NCBI RefSeq assembly: GCF_023278565.1
Contig: NC_064676.1
Span: 1,240,001-1,304,000, forward strand
Source: Colletotrichum lupini
Taxonomy: Eukaryota > Ascomycota > Sordariomycetes > Glomerellales > Glomerellaceae
Direction: 5' to 3'
DNA length: 64,000 nt
This document shows positions 33,990-47,730 of the stretch, piece after piece. The stretch's first letter is position 1, and each line of letters starts with the position of its first letter. The notes beneath the pieces were generated by a model. The model worked only from the letters and a program-made list of their open reading frames with translations, was not told where the DNA came from and made no database searches. The position numbers were made by a program, and so were the translations under genes.

Positions 33990-36272
33990 AGTACTTTACC
34001 TTTTATAATATTAGTTTTATTAAGAACTTTTATATAAACGTCGTATTAAAAGCTCTTTTTTAGAAAACTAGTATTTAATACTTAAGTTTTAATTATATTC
34101 TTTAGTTTAGTAATAAATTTAAAAACGTTATTATTAAATAGTTTAAAAAGAAGGTTAATTTAGTCTTTTTAAAATATAAGCCTTATTCGTCCTATTTTTT
34201 ATTTAGAAATTAGTTTTTATTTATTAATATAATTTTAATACGTAGTACTTAATATTTAAGTTCTTTATACTAATTAAAGAACGACCGATCGGATATAGCC
34301 TAGCTTTAGTACTTTAAATTTAAATATTTTATATTAATAATATTTAGAAAGCTCGTCTTAGCCGCTCGGGAGATAAGAATTAAAAAACTAAGCTATTTAA
34401 AATATAAATATTATATAATTACTTATATAAAATAGGTTATTTTATAACGTACTTTAGAATTAAAAATAAGTATTTAAGTAGGATCTTTGTCTTTTTATAA
34501 GTTACGAAAACTTATAATATAATATTTAAGGTCTTATACTTTTTTAAATAATAAGTACGTATATAAAAAAGCATAGCCGTTTATAAAATTTAATAAAATA
34601 TAAAACGTATGATAATTATAATTAATAGTAAAACTCGTTTTTAAATATAAGTACGGGAGCTAAAAATAAACTTAAAAACCATTTTTTTATATATAAAAGA
34701 ACCGAATAGAGGAGGGGAGCGAGCTAGTTAGGAAATTATTAATAAAGTAATTAATATAATATTAATAGCTAGTTTATTAAACGAACTTTGAATAAAGATT
34801 ATATTAGCTATAGCTTATTTATATAATATTAGCCCTAGGTAACGTACTAACTAGTTATTATTAGTTTAAACTAAAGAAATTTAGTTTACTTACTATTTTA
34901 AATAATAGTAATTAATAAATATACTAAAGCTTATTTATAATTTATATCCTTATTAAGAATAGATATATATATACGGTTATAGAGCGTATTTTTTAAAAAA
35001 GGATTATAAAAAAGGAATTAATAAAAAACGTTTTAAAATAAAGTAGAGGGGATATATTAAGTACTTTATAAGTTATGTACTAAACGTTTATAATTTATAT
35101 AAAATCTAAATCCCCTCGCTTTTAAAAATTATTATTATTTAAAATATAATATTTAATAAAATAGCTTTTTATTTAAAAAATAATATTAAAACTATAATTT
35201 ATTTACTTAAGTTAAGGGCCGTAATAAATAAAATCTAATAGTTATTCATAATAATCGAACTTAAGCTCTAATTATTTAGAATTATAAATAAGAAAAGGTT
35301 ATATTAATTAATAATAAAAAATAGCTATTATTACTTATACTTATTTTATAAAAAGCGGATAAGGTTATAAAAAAGCCTAATTCGTTTTTAAATAAATAAA
35401 ATAAATAACTACTTATTCCTAAACTAACCTTAGATTTTAAGAGTCCGGAGTTAAATACGAACCTTATTTAGCTAACTAAGATTATAAATAAAGCCGTAAA
35501 GAAAGTCGATCTTTTTATTAAAAAAATCGAAAACGTAATATATATATAAATAAAAGTAAAGACTTCTCAAAGTTTTTATAAAAAGGATCTTTTTATTTAA
35601 CTAAACCCTAACGAACCTTTTTAATAAATAAGCTTATATTAAAAAATAAAAATAATAAACGACTTAGTTAATAATTCTAATATAATTAGTATATATAATT
35701 AAAAAGAGAATAAGTATATTAAATAAAACTAGAAATTAAAAAACTAATTACTAAAAATATTTATTTAAAACCCGAGTTAATAAGAGTAACTTAGGTAGTA
35801 CTCTTTTTATACTTAAGTAAAAAGAGATTAGGACTCCTTTTTTAATATATATATACCTAATTAGTAAAAAGCGGTTAATAAAATAACCTAGGGGTATTAA
35901 ATACTATATTATTATATTTATATTATAATTAGTAAAACGAAGTACGTTTTATTAACTACGGTCTAATTTAACTAAATCTACGTGGATTAATTAATTACCT
36001 CTCTAAAAAAATAAAAGAATATTTTTAAAATATTAGAACTTCTAAGAAGTTAATTTATAAAAATAATATAGTTAGAAATTTAGAAGCTAAAAGAAATAAA
36101 TACTTAAAAAGTAATTAATAGGACGTTAGTTATTTCTAAGCTAATACCCCTTAAATAAGTATTTAATTATAAATTAAATAGTAATAATTACCTCGATCGC
36201 TATAAAGCGAGAATTTATGTTAGAGAGGATTTTTAAAAACGATACCCCCTAAAAAGGACCTACGTAATAACG
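33990..36272 (+). pseudogene. copia pol remnant, gag-pre-integrase to start of reverse transcriptase
   Basis: In the + frame, stop-riddled translations keep the signature of the copia gag-pre-integrase domain. This includes IRKLV-AAREIRIK-like sequence near 34350-34400. Just before 36273 there is YLDRYKARIYVREDF, then TYVIT (family: KARLVVRGD ... TYAAT). The frame is cut exactly after TYVIT by the nested element. Confidence 0.75.
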
Positions 36273-36812
36273 TATTACGGCTAGATAGTCGTAGTAAGTA
36301 TATTAATAAAAATTAGGGCTACAAGTACTAAGTAAATAATATTATAGTTATAAATAGCTTCTCTAAAGCTATATTTATAAATCGTAAAAAAAGTAAAGCT
36401 TTAGTAATTAATTATAGTTTTATTAAAAGGAGTTCTTAATAAAAATAGCTAAAAATAATCGTAAAATCTAATATTAAGTTGATTATTAAAAAAGCTATAA
36501 AAAGTCTATTTTCAAACTTAGCTTAAGTTTATACTATATATAAGTCCGCTTATAAATATATCCTTTATTAATAATTACTTTTATTCGTTAAGTAATTACT
36601 TAGTAAATACTAATAAGCAATTCCTTAGAGTAATTATAATAATTACTTTATTATATAATTATTACTTCTTATTTATATATAACTTATTTATAGTTCTTTT
36701 ATTTTATAAAAGTTACTTTATATTCCCGTACTCTTATATATATAATATATTATAACCGTTATAAGCCTACGGGGCGGGCCCTAGTCTTAGTTATATATAT
36801 TAAGTTATAATA
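36273..36812 (-). repeat. LTR of the nested gypsy element (3' LTR)
   Basis: 540 bp, nearly colinear with 45286-45825. Both copies share an unusual GC patch (GGGGCGGGCCCTAGTC) near their right ends. Confidence 0.88.
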
Positions 36813-38956
36813 TTAGATCTCTTTTCTAAAGGTTTTATTTTTATAAACCTATAAATAAGTCGTTATAGCCTAGGTTAGGGCTCGTTAAGTAGTTTTTTTA
36901 AAAATACTAAGATATCCGCTAAATCTTTAATATATCGTTAATTAAAGTTTATTTTTAAAATTAAAAAGCGAGGATTTAAGATTAAAATACTTTACTTATT
37001 TTATTATTCGTCGGGGCGAAAATATAAAATAGTAAAGGGTAAATTAAAGTATTATAAATATATATATCGTAATCGTTCTTACGACGCGACTACTAATATT
37101 ATATATAATTATAAGTTTCTTTCTTTTTTTATTAATATTTTTTATATTAATTATATTTATAATAAATCGTTTTTTATTTAAAGCTAATAAGCTAGAATAT
37201 AAAAAAAACTACAAGAGCTTCTTTTTTAAAAACAAGTAAAGGCCTTATATTATATATAAACTAAAATAAATTAGTCTTTATTAAAGTTAAATTGTTTTTT
37301 TAAAAAAAAAGGATAGTATTTAAAAAGGGAAAAGTAATTCCTAATCCTCCCGATATTATTAATAAGGATAAGTTAGCTACTATATAAAAGGCGTAGTTTA
37401 GTAATATTTTTAAAATAATTAACTAAAATATTATAATAGCTAAGAGTTTTAGTTTTAATTTTAATTTTAGTATTTTAAAAGGGATTCCTAAGAGTTCTAG
37501 AGGTTTATAATAGGTTCTTATATATTTTCTTTATATTTATAGTTTTTTTATTTAATTAGAAATTCCTATATTCTATTCCTAATTCTATAATTAATAATCC
37601 GTTCGACTTCGTACTTTAGTTAGTTTAGTTTAATAATAATATAATCTTTTATATATAAACTTCTTAATATAGGTTCGAGTAATAAAATATAAAAAACGGG
37701 ATAGTATTATACTATATTTAGTAGTTTTAATTCGTAATTAATTAATAAGACTTTTTTAACAATTTTAAAAGGTTTAAGTTTTTTATAGTTTAATTTATTG
37801 CTTAGTCGTTTTGTTTTAATATTATAATAAAAGAGATAAGTACTATCCCCCTTTTTAAAAAATAGTCCTCTAATTCTTAATCTATTTACGTTTTTTATAC
37901 ATATTATTATATAAACTCGAGGTTTAGTAAGGCTTATTTATAGATCTCTTTAAGTTTACTTATATTTATTATAGCTTTTATAGCTTATAGTCCTTATTAT
38001 ACTTTTTTATATACTATTAATTAAAATCCGTAGTTAAGGTAAAATAAAGATTTTCTTATACTTTCGCTAACTATATTATTATATACGAACTAAGTTATTA
38101 ATAGAAGTACTACTTAATTATCCTAGTTATAGTTTATACAATAATAAAAGTATATCTCGAGGATCTAATTAATCCTTTTTATTTATTTATTAGTTTATAA
38201 ATAAAATAATATCGATAGTTTATAGTCTATACTAAGTTACGAAATTAGGGATTTCTAAAACTTTAAAATAAATAGCTTATTTTTATTAAAGATGATTTTT
38301 TTTTTAGTAAACCGTAGTTTAAGAGTATAACCTTGTTAAATACGTATACTAGGTCTTTTATAGTACTAGATTTTTTATAAAAAATAAAATAAGTAAACTT
38401 AGTAAGTTAGTTAATTATAACTAAGATACTATTATACTATATTTTAGTAAATAGTTCTCTAAACTTTAGTAATTTAATAATAAAGTCCTATATAATTAAT
38501 TATTATACTTTTATTAGTAATTATAATACTTATAGCTCGCTATAAGGTTTATATAGGCTATTTTTACTTTTTTTATAAGTCGCGTAGTCCTTAATTACTT
38601 TTATAATTTTAGCGTATATAATAAATTTATTATAATACTAACGAATCCGTTTTTATATTTTAATAATTCCTTAATAACTATATACTAATATATTATAAAT
38701 TTTTATAATAAGCTTAGGGATTATTTTTTTAATCGGGCTAGTACTAATCCTTTTAGCTATTATAAAGAGTTTCGTAATTAGTATAAAACTACCGTCCTTC
38801 TCTTATTTAAAAATAACTTATATCTTTTCGGGGACCGTAACTTTATAATTAGGTCTTTTATTAAAAGTATTTACTTTACTATTCTCTAAACCTTTTTAAT
38901 AAATAATTTAGAAATTATACTTAAATAAGAATTCGCTCTATTTAATTTATTATTCT

Positions 38957-39477
38957 AGCACGTATAGCTTTAACGAGGTAATGCGGGATATTCTTATAAA
39001 GAATATAGAAAGTAAATGTTCATATAGAAGCAAGAATATATGAATATAGGGGAAATAAGCGTATATAAAAGAGGTTTTTATAGTAAAGAGAGTAATATAG
39101 TTAAATTACTATATAAGAAGTTACTTACTTAACGAAAGGTCTAGGTAGGTAAATACACGCCTATATATAGGTATAAAAACCTCCTACTAGAATATTCTAT
39201 TACTTATTAATTATGATATAATTAATAAGCGTATACGTAAGTGAATGCGTAATCGTAGTACGTAATTCCGCCTCGAGTAAATTCCAAATTATTCAGTTAC
39301 CTTCCAGTACTTTCCATTGCTCACGTAAGCTTATATAAGCAGTATTGCTTACATAATCAATACCTATAATAATCTACAGAAATCGTGAATTAATATGGTA
39401 TATAGTTTACTTACGTAATATTGATAATAAGGCGAATAATAAGGTAAACAAAGTTACCTTCGTAACAATTATTTATT
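38957..39477. repeat. less-mutated island inside the gypsy element, possible solo LTR of another family
   Basis: About 500 bp that keeps many CA and TG dinucleotides (for example TTCAGTTACCTTCCAG, CATTGCTCACG), unlike the sequence on both sides. It ends in TTACCTTCGTAACA and starts near AACGAGGTAA, an imperfect inverted end. The left boundary and target duplication are not resolved. It probably arrived later, or escaped RIP as a single or short copy. Confidence 0.5.
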
Positions 39478-40099
39478 TAGGTTCTTATTTATTATAAAGT
39501 TTATAAAGTTCTTATAGTTTATATAGACTATAACTTTATATTTAGTTCTAAATAACTATGGTTTCTATTCTTAAAATACCTTAATAATTACTATTAGTTC
39601 CTTATTATAGATTTACTAATTTAATTCTACTCTATAAAATACTTTAGAATAGAAGTAATATAAATAAAGCTTTTTTTACTCATTTTATTATCCTAAAACT
39701 ATTTTTATAGTAAAGTCTGAAGTATTAATCTCGATTTTAAAAGGGTTTTAAGGGTTTAGGATTATAATAACTAGTTTAGAAACGACTATATTCTTAATTT
39801 TAATAAATACTTTTTTATACTTAAAATCTTAAATAAATAGGTTATCTTTTCGTATTAAATTATTAAGAGGTCTAATTATATTAGTATAATCTTTAAGGAA
39901 TTATTAATAAAAGTTAATAAATCCTAAGAATCCCTATACGTTTTTAACGTTCTATAATATAAACTAATCCCTAACTACTTCTACTTTTAATATTTATATA
40001 TAAATTTATCTTAGTATAATAATATATTTAAAAAAGTTTACTTTTTATATATAGAACTCGTATTTAGAGGGTTCGGTATATAGCTTAGTATTTTAGAGC

Positions 40100-40300
40100 T
40101 TTTAAAATATTATAGAAATATACTTCTTATATATTTTAAAATTAGGGGAAAAGATAAGAATATTATTAATATAAATAATAATAAAAATATTAACGTACTT
40201 TTAGAGTATATAGTTAATTATTATTTAAAAAGTTATTAGAGTATTAATAAGTCCGAAGGGTATAACGAGGTACTTAAAGAGTCCTTTACGAGTTTAAAAT
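40100..40300 (-). pseudogene. gypsy reverse-transcriptase core remnant
   Basis: The - strand translation reads GLFKYLVIPFGLINT, then stops, then IFIIIYINNILIFS. This is the RT palm of Ty3/gypsy with both catalytic Asp codons changed to Asn (GAY to AAT), typical of RIP. Confidence 0.85.
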
Positions 40301-41056
40301 ACCGTTTTTTATTTATTTCTTTTTTTAATCCGAATTTAATTAAATACTTCTTTAAGATCTATAATAATAAACTAATTAGCTTTATAAAGTAGATTTTGAA
40401 GCTTAGTAATAATTAATAAGGGATAGTAATTCTTTTTTATAATTTCGTTAAGTCTTTTATAATTAATAATAAGTTTTCGTTTTTTTATTCCTTTTTTTAA
40501 TACGAAAAATAGGGGTAATCTTATAAAAGAATTCGACGGTTAAATATATCCCTTTTCGAGTTTCTTATTAATATATTCGTTAAAATATTCTTATTCTTTT
40601 TAATTTATTAAGTATATTAAAAAGAACTTAAGTTACGTTCCTTTTTTAAGTTCGATTTTTATATCCTAGTTACTATATTTTAATAATCTTATTTCTTTAA
40701 GTTCTATAAATAGTTTCATATATATCTAATACTCTTTAAGTATAGTTTAGAGTTATTATAATCCCTAATTATTAGTATTAGTTATAAACTTCTTAAAGCT
40801 TTTTATTATTTTAATAAAAGTTATATATTATATTTATTTTCGTTTTTTAAGAATTTTTAAAAATCTATTTAAACCTTTTTTTTTTAAGTCGTTTAGTAAC
40901 TAGATTTTTTTAGAAGACCTAGCTAGTAGTCTAATTTATTTATAAATTATGCTTTTATAACTATAAGATTTCTAAGATAACGTTAATATTTCCGATCTCC
41001 GTAATATTATACTATAGTTATTCTTATTAATTATTAATATATATTAAGAAGTATAC

Positions 41057-41608
41057 TATTACGACTTAATACGCATAACAAGGCTAGGGCCTCGCCCTAT
41101 AGGACCTACGGCGGCTACTATACTATATATATAGAAGTACGGACTTAGGGTAACTCCTCTTAGGATAGAAGAACTATAAATAAGTTACGTAACTACGATT
41201 ATATAATAAGATAAGGGACGGACGCCCGTAAATAAGTAGGACGGACGATCGTAAATAAGTAGGACGAACGACTATTTAATAAATAGTCGGATAATAGTAA
41301 ATAAGAACACTATAAAGGATATATTTAAAAACGAGACTTATATATAGTATGGACTTAAGCCGGGCTTAAGGATAGACTTCCTATAGCTTTTTTAATAATT
41401 AACTTAGTATTAGATTTTACGATCGCTTTTAGCTATTTTTACTAAGAACCCCTTTTAATAAAGCTACGATTAATTACCAAAGCCTTACCTACTTTATAAC
41501 TTATAAATATAGCTTTAGGGAAGCTATTTATGACTACGATACTATTTACTTAGTATTCGTAGCCTTAACTTTTACTAATATACTTATTACGACTAGCTAG
41601 CCGTAATA
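41057..41608 (+). repeat. solo LTR of the same gypsy family, inserted in the gypsy element
   Basis: 552 bp, inverted copy of the 540-bp LTRs. Ends are TATTACG and CGTAATA. It is flanked on both sides by TATAC (41052-41056 and 41609-41613), a perfect 5-bp target duplication. This is a full insertion followed by LTR-LTR recombination. Confidence 0.85.
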
Positions 41609-42931
41609 TATACGGTCTCTCGATTAACGTATTTATAGTTATAATTAATTCGTTCTTTTTTTACTATTTATAATTAATATAAGTTATCCTTTTATATTTA
41701 TAATAGATTAAGTTTATTTACTACCCTTAGTAAAATATAACTTTTTTATACGCTATTATTAATAATAATATTTAATCCTCGTCCGTAAATATTAAGGTTA
41801 ATTTATAAATATATGTCGTTACGTTATTTAGTTATACGTAAGAACTTTTTATTTATTTTTACTTTTCGTTATTCTTTTATAATTAGCTTTCTTAGTTTTT
41901 TATTATTTATTTTTTTGAATAGTTCTTTTATTTATATCTTTTTTAGTATTCCCTCTATACCTTAGTCTTTTTAATATAATAAATTTAATATTAGTTATAT
42001 TTATAATCTTCTTAATCTATATATTTATTATTAAAGTACTTTATAAAAAAGTTAAGGTCTAGGCTAAATATTACTTTATTATTATTATTGAAGTTTAATA
42101 ACGTCTAACTAGGTAGTTAGTTTTTTACGTAAATATCCCTAATAAGTTTACTATTGCGTTTTTATAAATAGAAATAACTATCTTATTTATATATAAAGTA
42201 CTAAAGATATTTATTATCTAGGTATTTTACTTAAAACAATTCCTTATAAAAAGGATCTTCGGGGTCGAGTAGAGAGTAATTTTTATTTATATAGGGGGTT
42301 ATTATAACCTTTTTACGTTCTCTAGTCTTATAAAACTAAATAGTTTAGTTATCCTCGAATAAATAAATATATTTATATTATAGTTTATTATTATCTTTTT
42401 TAGAACTAGTATTATTAATATTAAATAGTATTTTATAATCGATCTTTATTTAAGTACGTCGTTAGGTAATATTACGAGGTTTGTTTAAGTTATAGGGTAA
42501 TTCTATTTTATTAAAATAGAAAGAGCTAGTTCTTATTTTAATATCTTTTTTTTTTAAATTAAAATTAAATTTTCTTTTTTTATAATTCCGAAGTTAAGAA
42601 TTAGTTTTTTAATTATTTGAATCTTATTTTTATATAAGAGGTTTTTAAGCTACTCTTTAACTTTATAAATAAATTTTTTATTATTATTTACTTTTAATAT
42701 TATGTAGTGGTTTTTTTTCCGGCTTTATAAGTATAAAAAATCGACCTTACCGGGATTACGCTTTAAAAGAAATTATATAATACGGTATACTTTTTAATTA
42801 TATAATATACGTAATATACCCTAAGTACGCGCTTAACGTAATATAGTAATTTTAATATAAAAACCGCTATATAATTTGGGATAGGTAAGCTATTTTATAG
42901 CGGCGCTAGCTAAAAAGGTTAATAATAGAAG

Positions 42932-42970
42932 TTAGCTATAATAATTAGCTATAATAATTAGCTATAATAG
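42932..42970 (+). repeat. tandem repeat, 13-bp unit x3
   Basis: Three copies of TTAGCTATAATAA (last base varies) followed by a partial copy, within the gypsy internal region. Confidence 0.8.
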
Positions 42971-45285
42971 TTAGAGGCGGCCTTCCTTAACTATAGAGGT
43001 TTTGAACTTTAATAGCGACGTAGAGGTTTTTAGAGAAAGGGCTAAATAGGCTAATATTTATTATTTTTTAGAGCTTGTAAAGATTTGTTTTATTCTTATT
43101 ACTTTTAATATTACTTAAAGCTGCTCTTTATTTAAATTAAATAGATTTATTAAATAAACTTATTAATATATAAACTACTACTTTAATAAGAACCTACTCT
43201 CTTAGTATATAATTAGTAATTAGTAGGCTAAAGATGCCCGTTAATAACTCTACTCCTCTCGGGCTAGGCGCCCTTTTTAGCTAGCTCGACGCTATAGTTA
43301 TCGTAGTTAATATAAGTACGCCTAAGGATTAGTAAAGTACTTTTTAATAATATAGAATTTAGCTAGGTAATAGTACGAATGCTATAAATAGCCGGGCTAA
43401 TACGGATATTAAAATCCGGTATATTAATACCGGCTTAGAAATTATACTTTATAGAACTAGAAATCCCTCTAATACGGGCTATATTATAAATATAAGAGAA
43501 TATATAAGGGGCCCCCTAACCCTTAATAAAAAAGAGTATATAATATAAGATCTAGCTACTTACGTAGGCTACTACTAGGAGGTTTTATATATATTAAAAT
43601 AAGTATAGCTCGCCCTTTAAATAGCTAGAACTTAGAGGACTTTATATAGGGAAAAGTTAAGAGTTTTAATCAGTAATTAGGTATAGAGCGCAATATACTT
43701 AGTTTTCCTTAATATATAATATATAGTACGGCCCCGGCAGATTGCTCTATCGGGGGGGCTTTTTATATTATATAAATAAACTTAGTTAGGATTTTATTTA
43801 AATCGATTCCTTCCTTAAACTTAATAAATTATTTTTGGTTTATATAATTTCGTCGTATTATATAAACGAGGCTATTTATAATTTTTTTAATATTAAGTCC
43901 TCTTTTTTTAAATTTAAAGAACTACTTTTTTATATTAACTAAGTATTTTTATTTAATTCGTCCTTTAAAAAGATAAAATATATTTTTTATAACGGGGTCT
44001 ATCTTAGCCTTTTTTTTTATATTTTTATAAATTTAAGAGAGCGTAATAATATATTTAATATTATTCTTTTTAAAAGTATAAGGTTAGTAAGCGGATATCT
44101 TTTCTTCTTTTATTACTATTACTAAGGTCCTAACGAATAGTATAATATTATATCTAAATCGTTCTTTATTTTTAAGTCGCTTTAGGTACTATCCTATTTA
44201 TTCCTTACTATCTTAATAAGTAAGATAATTATCGTTATAATAAGCCGTTTATAAAAGTTATTTATAAGGGACTTCTTTACTTATAATATTAGCTCGTTTT
44301 TTTAAAATAAGTTAGTATTAAATACGCTTAGGTTATTAATAATCTCTAACTATATATCCTAGCTTATTATAATTATAATATTTAAAATCCTTTTTTTAGC
44401 GAGGTTATTTTCTTTTAATAATATTAAGATTTATAAGTCTGTTATAGTACTTAGTTATAGTAGTTATTAATTTATATTTATGTTTATTATTAGGTTTAGA
44501 TTAGTTATTCTAAGTATTTTACCCTTTTTATTTAAGGCGTCGTTTATAAAGTTAATTATTAATTTTAATAATTATATTAATATAATTATAAAGTTTATTA
44601 AGCCGGTCTTATTAAGAGAGGTCGTCCTTAACCTCTTTTTTTAAACTATAATAAAAGGCTATTATAAGTACTTTATTACCCTAATCGAGCTTAGAAATAA
44701 TCTATTTAAATTTAAATATATATTTACTAATTAACCCTTTTTATATAAGGGTTATAAGCCTTCGTTTAGTAATTTATTTTTTATTAAAGTTATTAAAAGT
44801 CTTTTTAAGTCTTTTTTTAAACTCGTTATAATTATTAAAAATCTTCTTAATATTTTTATTTTAGATATTACGTTCGTTTTTAAAATAGTCTCTTATAAAG
44901 GGTTCGAATTAGGTAAGGGTATCCTTTTTAAAAAATAAAACTACGTAATAAACCTTATTTATTTTAATAATAAAAAAGGTCTTATAATAGCGTAAATAGG
45001 CCCTAGTTTAGGTAAAGAATTTTTAGAGAGTATCCGGGGACTTATTATAAAGTTTTAGTTTAGGGTACTTAGCTCTAAGTATTAAAAGAGGCCGGGGTAC
45101 TATAAGCTAAGTATAAAGTTACTTATTTTCGTTTTTAAATTTAAGTATTATATCGTATAATTACTAAATAATAAGTATAACTACTTTAGTAAGCTGCGCT
45201 ATATTATTATTATTAATAGTTAATATATTCGTACTATGTAGTTAGTCTTTTATAAAGTAAACTTAATAAATAAGAGTAATTAAAG

Positions 45286-45825
45286 TATTATAACTAGCTA
45301 GTTATAATAAGTATATTAATAAAAGTTAGGACTATAAGTACTAAGTAAATAGTATCATAGTTATAAATAGCTTCCTTAAAGCTATATTTATAAATTATAA
45401 AAGAAATAGGGCTTTAGTAATTAATTATAATCTTATTAAAAAGAGTTTTTAATAAAAATAGCTAAAAGCGATCGTAAAATTTAATATTAAGTTAATTATT
45501 AAAGAGGTTATAGGAAGTTTATTTTTAAACCCGGCTTAAGTTTATATTATATATAAGTCTGCTTATAAATATATCCTTTATTAATAATTACTTTTATTCG
45601 TTAAGTAATTACTTAGTAAATATTAATAAGTAATTATTTAGAGTAATTATAGTAATTACTTTATTATATAATTATTATTTTTTATTTATATATAACTTAT
45701 TTATAGTTCTTCCGTTTTATAAGAGTTACTTTATATTCCCGTACTCTTATATATATAGTATACTATAGCCGCTATAAGCCTGCGGGGCGGGCCCTAGTCT
45801 TAGTTATATATATTAAGTCGTAATA
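45286..45825 (-). repeat. LTR of the nested gypsy element (5' LTR)
   Basis: 540 bp, partner of 36273-36812. Differences are transitions. Confidence 0.88.
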
Positions 45826-45830
45826 TAATA

Positions 45831-46810
45831 CTAATTATTAAGACGTTTAGAATATTTATAACTATTACTACCTAATTTAATTTAGAAATTTACTAATATA
45901 ATATCGTAAATACGTTTCTAAACGTAATTAAAAAGCTAAGTAACCCCCTTATTATTTATAAGCTTTTAAATAGCTTTGATAAGCTAAAAATATATATTAA
46001 GCTTGAGTAAGCCTTATATAGCACCCGTAATACTCTATTATTATAGTATAAGGAGCTAGCGTTAATTTTGAAAAATCTAGGTCTTTTATTTATAAATAAG
46101 GACCCGTATTTATTTTAAGATTTTACTAAAAGGGTCCTAGTCCTTTTTTATATAAATAATATTCTTATTTTTTATTATAAAGACTACGTTTACGAAGCTA
46201 ATTAAGTAACTAAGGGACTTAAGAAAAAATAAAAAATAAAAAACTAGGGGCTAGTTTTATAATATTTTAAAATAAGGGTCGTTCGTAATTAATTAAATAA
46301 GAAAATCTACTTAGTTTATAATTAATATTTTAAAAAAGTAGTTAAGAAGTTTAATTTTATTAACTCTACTACTCTTATAACCCTATTATTAATAATCCTA
46401 ATTAAAAATAACTTAGAGATTATATTTCTAAATAAGACTGAGTTTTTTAAAAAAAAGGTTAAATTAATATTATATATAATAATTATAATTTAACTTAACG
46501 TTACTTTTATATACGCTCTACTCTCTTAGTTCTTAATAAACCCGTTTTATTAATATTATTTCATTATAAATTAAGTTATATAATACTTTTTTTATATATA
46601 ATACTTAGTAATATACTTCGGGATCTCGGGGGGTAGCTAAGTATTATTAATTATAAATAATACTTCGTTTATAAATAATAAAAAGACCTAAAGATTTTTA
46701 TAAAGTTTCATAATCTCCTTTTTTAATAACCTTATTTAATAAAAAGTAGCTCGTTAAAATATAATAACTATATTAATTACGGAGGCCGAACTACTAAACT
46801 TAGAATATAT
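45831..46810 (+). pseudogene. copia pol remnant, rest of reverse transcriptase and RNase H
   Basis: Directly after the nested element the + frame reads an FRIFITITT-like block, then YNIVNTFLNV (family: QYDVVNAFLNA). FYINNILIFY follows near 46147 (FYVDDIL with Asp to Asn). KVAR and ITEAELL of RNase H lie near 46750-46790. Stops, mostly TAA, replace former Trp and Gln codons, as RIP does. Confidence 0.8.
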
Positions 46811-47730
46811 AACTAAAAAAATACTTATTTTTAAACGCTTTTTTAAAAATATCTCGCTCGAGCTTAGTAATATATAAAAAGTATATTATAATAATCGTTG
46901 AATAATTAGACTTATAATAAAAAAAAGGGAACGTATTTTAACTTATTTATACTATATTAATATTTAAAATATATAATTATAATAAGAATACTTAAAAAGC
47001 TTATTTTAAGTAGTTTATATATTAATAAATAAAATACTAATTAACGGTTTTATAAAGAACTTTTTCAAAACCAAGTTTAAATACTTTATATTATTCTTAA
47101 ATATAAGAAATATATAAAAAATAATTACACTAAATAAAGGGACGTTTAAAAAGTAATAAAACGGCCTAGGGGGCCTAGTTCTTAATTAAAAAACGTAGCT
47201 TATAGCTAGGGAATATAAAGTCGTTTTAATAACCTTATTAAGTTATTTAAAAAGAGGCTATTTACTTAAAAAAGTAAGCGTATATTTATTTAAAGAATAT
47301 TTTAACGCGGGCTATATACTTAAAGAGATATATAAATTAATAAGAATATCGATTTTAATTCAAATACTATCTATTTTTATAAATAAAGTAGTTAATATTA
47401 TTACGTTCTTAATAAGTTTTTTTAATAACGCTTTTAATATAAAAAGAGCGCTTATAAATACCTCTCTTACTAAGGCTTTATTTATATAAACTCCCTTACT
47501 TTTTCCTTTATTTAAAAAACTATTATACTTAAGGGCCTTATATAATATTATTATTATATAAGTTAAGGTTTATATATTAAATTATAAATAATAAATAAAA
47601 CGAGGACGGCTTAGAACTTATTTTATAAAATATAAGTAGTTTTATATTAATAACTATAGTTATTATTAACTTTCTTATTACTTCTTATTTAAAATATAAA
47701 AACTTTATACTTAAGAACTATATATACCTC

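Larger units (their letters stand above)
36273..45825 (-). mobile_element. Ty3/gypsy LTR retrotransposon nested in the copia RT, RIP-mutated
   Basis: Bounded by two 540-bp direct repeats (LTRs, 36273-36812 and 45286-45825) with TATTACG/CGTAATA-type ends, ancestrally TG...CA. The pol remnant reads on the - strand. Near 40290-40160 one frame gives GLFKYLVIPFGL, then IYINNILIFS, the gypsy RT blocks (EYLVMPFGL, YLDDIL) after G-to-A changes. A purine-rich AGAAAAGAGA lies next to the left LTR on the - strand, as a PPT should. The target duplication is TAACG on the left and TAATA on the right, the latter altered by two transitions. The copia RT frame resumes right after it, confirming the boundaries. 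Confidence 0.87.

Noticed and set aside
43735..43762. GC-rich hairpin (CCCCGG...CGGGGG) as a terminator
   Set aside because: Bacterial-type terminators are not expected in a fungal genome; it is within a dead retrotransposon.
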